NCBI GenBank assembly: GCA_030141605.1
Contig: JAQGDQ010000086.1
Coordinates: forward strand, 491,418-555,417
Length of the DNA: 64,000 nt
Origin: Tubiluchus corallicola
Taxonomy: Eukaryota; Priapulida; Priapulimorpha; Priapulimorphida; Tubiluchidae
Reading direction: 5' to 3'
The position numbers were made by a program, and so were the translations under genes. Position 1 is the first letter of the stretch, and each line of letters opens with the position of its first letter. The notes under the pieces are model-generated. The model searched no databases, was not told where the DNA came from, and saw only the letters and a program-made list of their open reading frames with translations. This document shows positions 13,317 through 24,600 of this stretch, piece by piece.

Positions 13317-14300
13317 CGTGTAAGTTTTTACTGATGAAGCCAATCAAAGCGGGTTGCACGAAAAAAATTGAACATTAATTTTCCCACAAATTGTCATTAC
13401 ACTACGATTTTTAAAACTTTTTCTGACCACTCACTACATCTGTATTAGCTAGATTTTTTACTAGGTAGTTGCTACATTAGAAAAATAACTCTTGCAGTGA
13501 GTAAAAAGCGCAGTTTACAAATTAACATCCAGGATGTACAGGAATTTCCAATGACTTTGATATTGAAATTAATAGCACATTAATACCAGGCAGCCAAAAG
13601 AATAATCTCTTAATCATGTTTGCTAGAAGATATGATCTTAACGAAGACATATTTCGCTTCAATCAGTTACGAGATCAGTTACCATCAACATTGCAGCAAT
13701 TACAAGGTACCTTCGTTTGCATTCTTGAAGAACAAGACTAGAATCAGCAACGTGGCAACATTAACCCTGGAATAACCAAATTATTAAAGTGTAAAAATAA
13801 GCAATGTTGAGCCTGTTGAGTTAATAGATGGGTTTAAAACGGGCCCTTTTCGTTTACCTCGTTTAGGAGAACGTACATACCCTCTCCCCTCTCCCCCCCC
13901 GTCTGACATGTATTCAATTTTGACATTTGTAAGAAAAGGAAACCATTTGTAAGAGAAGGAAAGACCATTTTGGAACCGAATCATAATGATACCCTGCTGT
14001 CCAGGAAATCTTATTCAACAGTAATAGGACATAACCAGCGGTTCACTCCATTACTAATAACGTTATTAATAATAAAATTATTAATAAATTCGTTTAGATA
14101 AACTCAACATTTCCAGTACATTTTCAACTTATTAAAAATTACTGTAGATATAAGATTAGCATGATAGTCTTTATGGAGCCTAAACGTTTGACTCCATAAA
14201 CGAAGCTACAGAAAATGTTCCATGACATACAGTCAGTCAGTCAGTCACACCGGCATTTGATATCATTACTCCTACATCCCCATTGAAAAGGTTTGCCGTC

Positions 14301-14328
14301 AGTAGTAGCAGCAGCAGCAGCAGCAGCT
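14301..14328. repeat. (AGC)n microsatellite
   Basis: A short run of AGT/AGC triplets, about nine units. No surrounding gene was recognised. Confidence 0.85.
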
Positions 14329-14843
14329 GCCTGTTCCTATAGCAACCTAATACCTCATAATATTAATTTTCTGTACTTTTAATAACGCGGAATACTGCTA
14401 CCAGCATAATTGCTTGCCCAGTCAAGAGACTCTTAATGCGGTCTGTGCTCAGTGAAGAGAGAGGTATTGCGCTGTTTGCTTATCGAATACATCGAAAATT
14501 ATTAGCCCAACTTGCATGGATTCGAAGCTAAAGAAAACATGGCAAACGCAAACACCCAAATTAGAATTAGGCTAGTACAGCCCCGTTTGACCCGTGTTTG
14601 TGTACAGAGAGTTAAGGGTGGTAGTAAGAGCACGGTGACATTATCCTGGTGTTCATTAACTTAAGGACAATATCACTATATTCATGATAATAATGTTGTG
14701 CTAAATAAATACTTCTGTATGTAGTTAATACGTTCGAGAAAATTTGATTAGGCTCCACACAAGACCTACAACAAGTTCCACTGCATTAGGCTATAGTTAG
14801 TCTACTCTTTCCTGACAGCAGCGAAAAAAAAATCAGGTGAAAA

Positions 14844-15263
14844 TAGGGTTGCCAGACGTCCCTTATATACGAACATGTCCTACATTTGATAATTTTGTCC
14901 CCTGCCTCGTTCTGACTCCTTTCAGAGACACCAAAATATCCGGTATTTGGTTCATTTTCAAATTTCGTAATAAAAATATATTTTTACTACTTTCTTATGG
15001 TTCTTAGTTGTAACTTTATACGTAATCATACTTTCTTTTGTCAGATTCTCTTTATGAAAATAACCCAAATATAACGAGGAAACAAGTGTCACTAGATGTT
15101 TTCACAAAAGTGGCGTGTTTGCTGCCTGTTTTATGTTTTTAACTCGTGTCTCTACTTTTATATAATATATTGGTCTAGGTGCGTAGGCACACATGTATAT
15201 AGTAATACAGAGAGAGATTTTAGGAGTGTCCCGTATTTCTGATTTTCTAATCTGGCAACCCTA
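14844..15263. mobile_element. hAT-type non-autonomous element with perfect 8-bp target-site duplication
   Basis: The 420-bp element starts TAGGGTTGCCAGACGTCCC and ends in the inverted counterpart ATCTGGCAACCCTA. It is flanked on both sides by the identical octamer GGTGAAAA (14836-14843 and 15264-15271). TAGGGTTGCCAG ends with an 8-bp duplication fit the hAT superfamily. The interior is AT-rich and non-coding, so this is a MITE-like derivative. Confidence 0.85.
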
Positions 15264-15649
15264 GGTGAAAAGTAATAAATTTGTAGCAGTTAAAAAACTG
15301 GTAATTTATAAATACTAACAATTAATCATTTCTTACAATTTAGAAAAGGTACGTTCTATAATTCATGAGACAATGAACAGTTTTTCTTAATTATCTTATT
15401 TCACGTGTTAATCTATTCAGCTGTGTACAGAAGTTTTGCAATGGAAGTGTTTGCATGCTGTATAGCATGTAATTAATAATTACTGCAGCTGTGCTTGTGA
15501 CAGGTCACATAATTTACTATTTTCTATTTTTCTGATTTGAGAGACGACGACTTTAGCACTGTGCTGAACCAGTATATCTTCATCCCCACGAGATATCAAA
15601 AGAATAAAAACGTTTAAAAATTTAAAATACTGCAACAATAATAGTAAAC

Positions 15650-15985
15650 GTCAACAATCAAGTAAAATATTGTTGATAATAATAGTCAACAATCAAGTAA
15701 AATATTGTTGACAATAATAGACAACAATCAAGTAAAATATTGTTGATAATAATAGTCAACAATCAAGTAAAATATTGTTGACAATAATAGACAACAATCA
15801 AGTAAAATATTGTTGATAATAATAGACAACAATCAAGTAAAATATTGTTGACAATAATAGACAACAATCAAGTAAAATATTGTTGATAATAATAGTCAAC
15901 AATCAAGTAAAATATTGTTGACAATAATAGACAACAATCAAGTAAAATATTGTTGATAATAATAGTCAACAATTAAGTAAGTCTT
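15650..15985. repeat. 35-bp satellite array with 70-bp dimer structure
   Basis: About nine copies of a 35-bp unit of the form CAACAATCAAGTAAAATATTGTTG plus a linker. Linkers mostly alternate between ATAATAATAGT and ACAATAATAGA, giving a 70-bp higher-order dimer with one break in the alternation. Each unit has dyad symmetry (CAACAAT ... ATTGTTG), so every copy could form a hairpin. Confidence 0.9.
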
Positions 15986-16628
15986 GATAATTATTAACAA
16001 GAAGTTTATTAATCCACAAGCTATATCTGTATGCATCCAACACCTAGTGGCAATTTAAAATGATATTTTAAATAATTGCTATAAGTACATTCCTGTTGAT
16101 ATTAAAAGTAAAGTTAGCGTATTAAAAGAAATGATTGATTTGCGTGAAAATATACAAGGCTGTGATGCGTTTAAATCAAATGATGTCGACTGCATTAATT
16201 AATAAAATATGTGTCAACTAGTGTGTGATTTTATTTGCGTCTTTTTAACTGTACGGATTTTCTAACTGTACTGTTTTTAACTTTTTATGTGTACCATGTA
16301 ATTTTAAATTCATGTGCGAATAAAGATCATATATATATTTAATATGATTTTTATGATAACTTTATGAAAATGGGTTATGGCGCAGGAGTTGGTCTACAGT
16401 GCACATTATTTCACCGATGTCTTCATTCTAGGATGCAAAGACACAAGACAGTATGATGAACAAAAGAGAATAACGGGGTTATTGTGTAGATGCATGATAG
16501 TACTATCATTTCATATCATATATATCATCTCACATCATTTCATCTGTATAAATATGGTACATTTTGTTAAAAATACGTATTGGAGAACAACAAAACAATG
16601 CTGATAGAAAAATTCTTTTCAAGAAAGA

Positions 16629-17233
16629 GAGGATGATTTTTCATATACTACTCCCTTTTCAAGTCCAATAAAAAATATACATTTTAGCACAATAATACTG
16701 CAAAAGCATTCCTGATAATTAAATAAAAAATTAAAACTTAATTAAAGGCGGGGGAACCCAACTATTGATGACATCACAAACTAACATAATTCTCAACAGC
16801 AAAAACATTCCACGAGCGTGTTGCACGTGTTTGCGAAAGCGAAAATTGAAGTAGAGTGCTACTGTAAGATATTCAGTGCGTTGTATTAAAACTAGGCAAA
16901 TTTTAAGATAAAAATTGAAATTTCAAATTTACTGCTGTGCTCACGCATGAGCTGTTGAACGTGTGTAGTTCATCACAAACTAACACACCTGAACTGAGAG
17001 ATACAGCACCTGTTTTTTGTGCAATGCATTTCCAAAATGCAGGTACTAGTACCCATCTAACTAGTGAATGGCGAAATGCATGTAACAGGAGAACTAGTGG
17101 CGCGAACGTGAAATTGTGTTTGTGTAGTAATAATTCCACGCAAGTCATTTTTGAAAAAAATAGTATGTCCTTTCAATAGTTTGAAGAGTAGATTGTTTTG
17201 ACCTACAGTTTAAGAGTGAGGCCGGTTTTGCTC
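16629..17233. mobile_element. Dispersed element D, copy 1 (inverted partner at 42859-43428)
   Basis: This roughly 600-bp segment is the reverse complement, with divergence, of 42859-43428. Shared landmarks are the ends (ATTTTTCATATACTA on one side, TTGACCTACAGTTTAAGA on the other) and interior words such as GCAACACGCTCGTGGAAT read on the other strand. On the strand antisense to this copy both copies keep an 81-codon ORF containing LLHAFRH, KTGAV and DEL motifs. I do not recognise the family. Confidence 0.7.
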
Positions 17234-17310
17234 TCAGTTACTGTTCTGCAACTAATGCAATTAGTTCGGTTTTGCTTTCAGTTACTGTTCTGCAATTAAT
17301 GCAATTAGTT
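17223..17310. repeat. 44-bp tandem duplication
   Basis: Two adjacent copies of CGGTTTTGCTCTCAGTTACT... start at 17223 and 17267, differing at two or three positions. Confidence 0.85.
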
Positions 17311-17683
17311 TTTAAACATACAAGTATAATGTGGCACTGGCATTTAGTTAAGTTCATTTACTAAATTACTACATAAAACAACAGAAGCAAAGTTGCCGTT
17401 TTGTCTGATAATGTATATCATATTGGAGGCTAAAAATGATCATATTATCTGCCAGATTATCATATCTTTGTCCGAAATCCAAAATTATTGCATATAAATT
17501 TGCAGCAAGTTATTATTGTTGTACAAGTATGTACTTAAATAAGTAGTAACTACAGCATCAACAAGTAGCATTAACAAGTGTAATATTAAATTTATCAAAA
17601 CATTATGTAAGAGCACTATGGCTTCAATTGTGCCAACACTCCCCTCTGTCACTTTGGTTACATCCTACTTGTGACATAGGCAT

Positions 17684-17875
17684 TACTACTTAACTGTTAA
17701 GTGTAATATTAAATTTATCAAAACATTGTGAAATGAGCACTAACTACGACCCGTACGATTCGGACTACAGAGAAAGGCTTTACTACTTAACTGTTAAGTG
17801 TAATATTAAATTTATCAAAACATTGTGAAATGAGCACTAACTACGATCCGTACGATTCGGACTACAGAGAAAAAC
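17684..17875. repeat. 97-bp tandem duplication
   Basis: Copies start TACTACTTAACTGTTAAGTG at 17684 and 17781 and are almost identical through GATTCGGACTACAGAGAAA. A third, partial relative (GTGTAATATTAAATTTATC) lies upstream near 17579. Confidence 0.85.
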
Positions 17876-18034
17876 CAAAGTTCATTTACTTTCAAGTGGT
17901 TAGCAGTAACATTTTAAATGTTGTCAATAAACAAATTTTTCAGACTTTTGTTTTGTTTCACATCTAAATTATTGTATAATTATAGAATATCGTATAGTCT
18001 CTTTTTGTACAGCATGAGGCCTCAAATTGATGCG

Positions 18035-18558
18035 CAGTAAACTCCACGTAGCTCAACAAAATCACGTAACTCAAATTTTAGGCTAACTCAAAGAATTTCA
18101 ACAGAATAGATGAAATCCTTCATTTTTCCCACAGAAAACATCGCTTAACCCAAAATTTCGCCTAACTCAAATAAAAAGTTATGGCCCAATTAATCATATA
18201 AACATGTAACTTACTTTGCCTAGAACTCAAAAAGCAATTTATACTCTAGAAAAATAAAAAGTTTCGTAAATAAATAAACGAACTCTGCATAAACTGAACT
18301 GCAGTATGTAAGACGCTGGTAGCCCCACTGTCATATTATTTAACTGTGTTGTGTACGCGCCCTCGCGTAATATAAAAAAAATAGTGTTTCACTACATAAT
18401 TTGTTATTCTTTATGTAATCGTCATCAAATCTGATCATGTATAGAAGGGTTGAGTTTCTGACTCCTATTTAGCTTGCCATCTGGAGGAGGGGTTTAGAGT
18501 TTCTATAATGGAAAATGGTTTTTGGTATGGTTGGATTCCAGTTATGCCGAGTTTACTG
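18035..18558. mobile_element. TIR element with CAGTAAACTC ends (pogo/Tigger-like)
   Basis: The left end CAGTAAACTCCACGTAGCTC and right end GAGTTTACTG form an inverted pair. The left half is full of AACTCAA words typical of pogo/Tigger-type termini. The flanks look duplicated: TTTTTGTACAGCATGAGGCCT precedes it and a similar TACAGCATGCGGTCT follows at about 18578. No transposase ORF was seen. The superfamily is an inference from the ends. Confidence 0.5.
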
Positions 18559-18690
18559 TAGTATCTTTTTGTATGTACAGCATGCGGTCTCAAATTGTTG
18601 TACATGCATATTCAGATAATTATCTTATAAATGGCAATGCTGGTCAAAAAGAAAAGAACTTGGTCAGTAAGACAAGCCGCACTGACTTAC

Positions 18691-19032
18691 CAGTATCCTC
18701 CCAGTAGTAGTTTGACCAGAAATTAGTTCTCCGGCCCAGTCCTTGGCCTCCGTCATCCATGTCACGTCTCCAGTCGTGGCATCCCCGGGCGCGGTCGGAC
18801 TAAGCGGACTCAACTGCCCGACTGGCTTGACTACTTTGGGGTCAGCGATGACCTCGGTCGATTCCGAGCTCTTCCATTTTCCACAGCAGACGTAACTGCA
18901 CACCCGCCACAAGCTGACGGCGATGATGCAAAACAGGAATGTTGCAACGCTGGACAGGAGAAATGCCCACCATTTGGGACCCCCATTCTTGGGGTCCAAG
19001 CAATCGTCTGATGATTCGTTAAACGAAGCCAT
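18691..19032 (-). CDS. slo: BK (large-conductance Ca2+-activated) potassium channel, first coding exon (S0 segment)
   Basis: The exon encodes residues 1-114 of a Slo1/KCNMA1 alpha subunit. Residues 21-48 form the extra N-terminal membrane segment S0, with WWAFLLSS, a hydrophobic stretch and then LWRVC. A cysteine-rich VCCGK motif and an acidic/proline linker follow. Residues 93-114 read MTEAKDWAGELISGQTTTGRIL-type sequence, the hallmark segment just before S1. ATG at 19032 is the start: an in-frame TAA lies two codons upstream. A consensus donor (CTG|GTAAGT) ends the exon in phase 0 at 18691. In the assembled channel S0 places the N-terminus outside the cell and contacts beta subunits. The remaining exons (S1-S6 and the Ca2+-sensing gating ring) are not in the window. 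The family call is very secure. Confidence 0.93.
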
Positions 19033-20231
19033 TTGTTAGATATGAAGTATAAATGTATCAACTTCAAACACTGCCATTTGTTGCGTAAACTGCGTTCTAG
19101 TTCGCAATTTCATAAAACAGGGGTATGTTTATCTAACTGCACCAGCAACACTACAAATAACTGCAATTACGACTGAACTGAAAACCATTGTTTTACGAAA
19201 TTATTAAACTCCTACTGCCAGACAACATTAAACAGCAAATGGCAGACAAGATGTATTTATTTTCAGGTAAGAGTAAAACGTACTAAATTCACGTAACTGT
19301 CTATTTTACATTAGTTTTGGGCACACAATTGGCTGCTATAGGCGCAGGTAACTTTGATATAAACACCTAAAACTACTGTCGTCTGCCTTTACGTTATCCA
19401 ATAAATAATTGAAATTTCTCTTCGAAACGACTGAGCTCACTGACAAATTCCATTTACGACATCTCGCGTTTCGGCAGAGCCAGCAATTATAATAACATTC
19501 ACGATAACATCAACTGCAGCAGAAAAAGATCAAAAACTCAACGCTAATATCCACTAAACCACCCAGTTTGCACAGAGCCATTTTGCTTCGCATTCAACAC
19601 ATTAAAAACAGGTTTGCATCCGTGGACTGATCACATAATTATTGAAGCCAGTGAAGTGAAGAGGTGCTACGATAGTTGCGGTCATCCCGTTTCTACGTGA
19701 GTTTCTAAGAGACCCAAGCCGTATCGAATTTTGTTATAGTTACACACCAGCAGAAACATTCACCGCAAATATCCATATCGATTCTGCGAAAGACAGCTAG
19801 ATCTGCACCTAGCCAAAGATTTGCCTAAAACGCGAGGTAACAAAAAGGCGTGGTACCTATCAACAGCCGCAGTACTTGCTGTACGAGATTCACATTCTTG
19901 TTAAGGTGGCAGCAGCAGTTATGGCTTGAATGGCTTCAACAATAATCTAAGGTTCAAAACGGTTGACAATGTACCCAACGGATGGCGCCACAATACCAAG
20001 CGGGAAGTGCTGCTGTAGTGTGTGTACCATTACTAGTCTCTTTAGCTTTATTTTATAATTGCTTCATTTTTTATGGCAAGGATCGACGTAAAAGTTATTG
20101 TATACAGAAATATTAATGAATGTTGCAATTTTTCACTGAAGTTCAGATGAGCAAGGACACAATTGTTGCACTAATCTCTGTGATTTGCTCCTACAGGGCA
20201 GTTATATTATACTGTCTTGATTAGGGATTAA

Positions 20232-20580
20232 CCTAGTACACTCATAGAGACTTCCCTTTTTGTCAATAAATAAATTGTCGATTAAGGACTTAAACTTTAC
20301 TATGGTTGGTGTGGCAATTACCATGGCAGGCAGACTATTCTATTCATTCACAACTCTCACAGCTAATGAATATTTACGAATGTTAAGACGTGACCACTCC
20401 TTAATCAGTTTTAAACTATGTTCTCTAGTTTTAGAATCAACAACTAAATTAAAGAATTTTTCAGGCAAAATGTTTTCTTTTCTAGTGAGTGTTTTGTAAA
20501 CTTGAATAAGGTCTCTACAGTGTTTTCTTAATTCAAGCGTGTTTAAATTACAATATTTCAATCTTGTTTCAGCAGTTGCT
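20232..20580 (-). pseudogene. Non-LTR retrotransposon reverse-transcriptase C-terminal remnant
   Basis: Read on the minus strand, this gives the conserved tail found after the RT domain of many LINE ORF2 proteins: LELRKHCRDLIQVYK, then PEKFFNLV, TREHSLKL and VRVVNE. After a frameshift it continues with LPAMVI, TIVKFKSLID and a short end. The frameshift and stop make it a dead fragment. It lies between VDAC and slo and has no visible role for either. Confidence 0.8.
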
Positions 20581-21279
20581 CACTAATTTTATTTTAATTT
20601 CTGGCAGTTAATCAACCAACAATGTTTATATTGCTATCAACCAAACTAAATATATAATGTGTGCTTGCATAGCAAAAGTGTCCATAAGTCGGAAATTAAG
20701 GTTTTCTAGTTATTCACATATCCCGAATCTCCATTTCATGTGGATCATTTTGATACCAAGCTCTATGTTATTTCCAAGTTGAGATAATCCACGTTGACGT
20801 CATGATGCACACTGAAAAATGTAACCTTGAGAAAATCGCTATGAAAGTTGGCCATTGTTTTTGTAGCATTTCTACAAAACATATGAAAGGTTGGTCGCTA
20901 TGGATTTTGTAAGGACAACTTGAAGTTATAATTAAATCCAGTAGATGGCTCTTCCAGACGAAGATATGGGCTTGACAACAGAAAAAACCCGAAGCAAAAC
21001 TCGATGACTGTTTCCACGAGCTATTATCGGAGTTTGAAGAGACAAGTTTTTTTTAGAATTGCTATTAGAAGTACTATTTTCTAGTCAGAAAAATGGGTAC
21101 GGGGTTATAAAATTAGATTTTTAGTATTTTTTGAACTTTTTCTTGATAATTTGATGCTAGACTATAAAAATATTTAGCATATATAGTATATATATTTATA
21201 TAAAATAACTTCAATAGTTTTGTGATCAATGCAGTGAAAATACAGTTACTAAAATAAAAAAAAGAAGTTGTTTGAGTTT

Positions 21280-21285
21280 TTTATT
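21280..21285 (-). promoter_or_regulatory. Candidate VDAC polyadenylation signal AATAAA
   Basis: TTTATT on the plus strand reads AATAAA on the minus strand, 260 bases after the VDAC stop codon. The hexamer is common by chance in AT-rich DNA, so this is only a candidate. Confidence 0.3.
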
Positions 21286-21544
21286 TTAATGTACCTAAAA
21301 CTGTACAAAAATGGTACACTAACAAAGCCTACTTCCAAATAAATTTATAAAATCAGATTAGAAAATCAATAGTTCAAATTCCTGAACAGCTTATTCATGT
21401 TTACTGATTTTACGTACACCAAAAGAAGTGATGACAAAAGAAATAATATTCTCAACTCCGTTTAAATACTTTTCTGTCTTATTGGTTACAATATAATAAA
21501 GATAAAAAGGAATTTACTATAGACAAAAGCTGATGTTGTGTGTC

Positions 21545-21636
21545 TCAAGGCTCCAGATCAAAACCAATTCCGAATTTGTGACCGCCTGCGTTCAAACTCT
21601 TTGCTTCGATGAGTGCTGACAGCGTAACTTTAATAC
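21545..21636 (-). CDS. VDAC: VDAC coding exon 8 (last)
   Basis: 92 nt encoding [29 protein letters not shown] and TGA at 21545-21547. Acceptor GTTAACAG. The final strand closes the barrel against strand 1. Confidence 0.93.
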
Positions 21637-24600
21637 CTGTTAACAATGAAATATTAATGATATAGTGGTTAAACATTATACAGAAGCTCAAAATGAATCA
21701 CCATGTAATCAATAACAACAAAACATAAGAGCACGATATAGCATGGAAAGCAAATGATCATTCAAGAAATATCTTTGTAGGTCTACTGAAGAATATAAAG
21801 GGAAGCAAAGCAATTCAAGTAATGTAACTATCTTGGAGGCCTACTGAATAATGAGAGAATATAAAGGAAAGGAAAGTAATTCAAGAAATGTAAATATCTT
21901 GGAAGTCTATCCAATACTGAGTGAGTATAAAGGGAAGGAAAGTACTAGCCTTAGCAGCACGCTAAAAGCCAACATAAATATTCAATAACAAAAATACCTT
22001 GGAACAAATCCAAATTGTATCTGTATTAACAGAATCTGTATTCCTTTATAAGTATAAATTGTGATTATTGAAATGTGGACAGTGAAGCCATGAGAAAGAA
22101 ATGGATGCATTACAATGCAAGCTAATATACAAAAACCTGAGTGGACTAAATAGCCAAAGAACATAGAGAAGAATACTGCATTAATGTACAATTCTCACTT
22201 TATTCTTACTCTCTCTCAAAGAATCAGGGATGTTAACGAAACGAAGATTTCGTTTTGGTTTGCCGATAATTGCACTTCGGCTCAGTTTCATTTTCGTAGT
22301 GGAAACTTTCAGTAATTTTCGGTAACATTTTTCCGAGATTTCTGTAGTATTTATCCAGCTTACCTAGTTTTTTTATGGCAATGTGGCATATCTTCAGCAC
22401 TGATGACTGTGAAGCTCTCAGGCAAAATCAACCGAATTATTACAGCATAATTTGAATAAAACTAAGTTTAATCGATATTTTATGAAATATAGGCAAAAAA
22501 AATGTACAAATTAAAATTTGTCAATTTTTCTGAAACATCATGATCTTAAACCATAAACATTGTTCTAGTGTTTTTTTTTTGTTTTTTTTGTTTAAGATTT
22601 TTTGCCTAGCTACATCATCAAACTTGTATCAAAGCAAATAAAAGCAAACGAGTAAAAACAAAGTATTTTATTTATTTCAGAATTCTTCAGTTTTGATAGT
22701 AGTCCGTTTTGCAAAATGATTTCGGTTCGGTTCAGTTTCGTTTCAGTATTGGTTTCCCGTGTTTCATAAATTTCGGTTTCGCTTTGTAATTTCAGTTTCA
22801 GTAACATCCCTGGTTGAAAGCATGACGAAATAATGAAAAAGTAACGGCAGCACAGATTCAGTAATAAATTTCTACAATTCATCAGGTGAAATACAGAAGA
22901 TCCGTTTCCGTTTCTACATCATTATCCAGCTGCCATCACTCCACCTACACATTGTCCGACTACAATGGCTACAGCCGTGCAAAGGATTTTATATGAAAAA
23001 TTAAAAAAAAACCTGCATATTCCAACATTCTATATCTACGGGGTAGACAAGCAGATGTGTATGTATATATATACTGAAGTCGTATGCAATTGTACATTTA
23101 ACACTGATATGACTTAATTTTGAATATCTTTGTCCATTGGGAATATACATTTACCAACTTTTTCTTAAATATTTAGCTTCCTAAACTTCTGTCTTTTGGG
23201 TAAATATTTGTCATATATGTCTTGAACTAGTAACAGTGGTTTTTTTCAAATTGTTTTTACTGCTCTATGGTACTTTTTATGTAGTAGTGAAATGAAATCT
23301 ACTGTATTTTTTGTTTATTTGATCAATATTCTGACATTACATCCTTTTTAAGAATGAGTAGCCAAAGGTATGTGCACAATCTTAGATTCGCATAATAAAA
23401 AGCCAAATTCTTTTTTCCTAAATAAACTAACAGAGACCACCCCCCTGTCAAATTAAAATTTGAAGTATTCAAAGAGGAGATCAGAAGGGTTTCCTTATTC
23501 TTTCTGTCAACTGTGTTTTTGCACTTTCTAATTAATTTGATAGCAATAGGAGCCTTTAGCAGTGATTTAGCATGGCTACTGGCACAATTTTTTCAAGAAG
23601 AGTTTGAATCCTGTATCATCAGGATGGTCATTGTAAGTTTATTTAGAAGAAAACTATTTGAATGGAATTTGGTGTCTATTCTGTTAATCTAAGAATGTGC
23701 ATATTATACTTATGGCTACATATTCTTGAAAAGCGTGTAATGTCGAAATATGTTCAAATAAACAAAAAAGCCACCGGCTTTTACTGCACTAAGTGTGGTT
23801 TATCTATTTACATGTTATACTTTAGAATGAAACTTGCAAGAAGCATTAAAACTAGTTAAAACTTTAAACATAAAATAAATAACAAATAATTAAAAAAAGC
23901 TTAAATATCACATACCTTGTCTAAGCTGTTGTGTATATCCCAGCCCGATTTGACTTGAATTGTTCACTTTAGCCTAAACATAAAAACATGAAAGATTAGC
24001 ATTCATTTATCGAGATTTTAAGTGGAACTGACTGCCATAGAACCATAATAGAACTGAGAATCATTTGCAATTTGTAGATAAAAATAACACAACTTTATTA
24101 AAAACTTTTACATTAAAAAGTTATAAATTAAAATCATGCCAAATGTTTTGACTAGCTGCTGCTGTAGTCTGTTTGTGTAGATGGTAAATTTACAAACATA
24201 AACCAGCTTATATAGGCAGAGCCTATTACACACTAATTTAGTAGTTAACAGAAGCCAAACAGGTAATGAATGAACAGACCAGTAAAGAAATTGATACAGC
24301 AACTTAAGCACTAATTATGTGTTTACAGAAGCCAAATAGGTAAACAGACCCGAAGAAAAGAAATTGATATAGTAAATGTTTGAAAATGAAGTTAAAGGAA
24401 TTGAATGGCTTTGTACATTAAGAGGAGGTTTATTATGGTACATAGATAAACTTTCTTTTATTAATAAGTCTCAGTTATTTGTAAGCTGATTTTAATCATT
24501 TCAGCATTGTGACCATTGAGGAGAATTCTTTAATTTTTTGCCAGTTTTAGACAAAATACGTGCAATTCATAATGTTTGTAACAGACAATTCGTAATAGAC

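Larger units (their letters stand above)
1..18690 (-). other. slo first intron; no coding exon recognised
   Basis: This lies downstream of the slo S0 exon on the minus strand, so it is intron 1 of the BK channel gene, at least 18.7 kb long. I looked for the next slo exon (start of S1, VVLVF-like) on the minus strand and did not find it. The stretch holds the repeats and mobile elements listed separately. Outside those I see only AT-rich sequence with short chance ORFs. Confidence 0.6.
19033..21544. other. Intergenic: slo 5' flank and VDAC 3' flank
   Basis: 2.5 kb between the slo start codon and the VDAC stop codon; both genes read leftwards. It should contain the slo promoter and 5' leader and the VDAC 3' UTR. 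Apart from the LINE remnant at about 20.2-20.6 kb and a candidate polyadenylation signal I see no structured feature. Confidence 0.6.
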
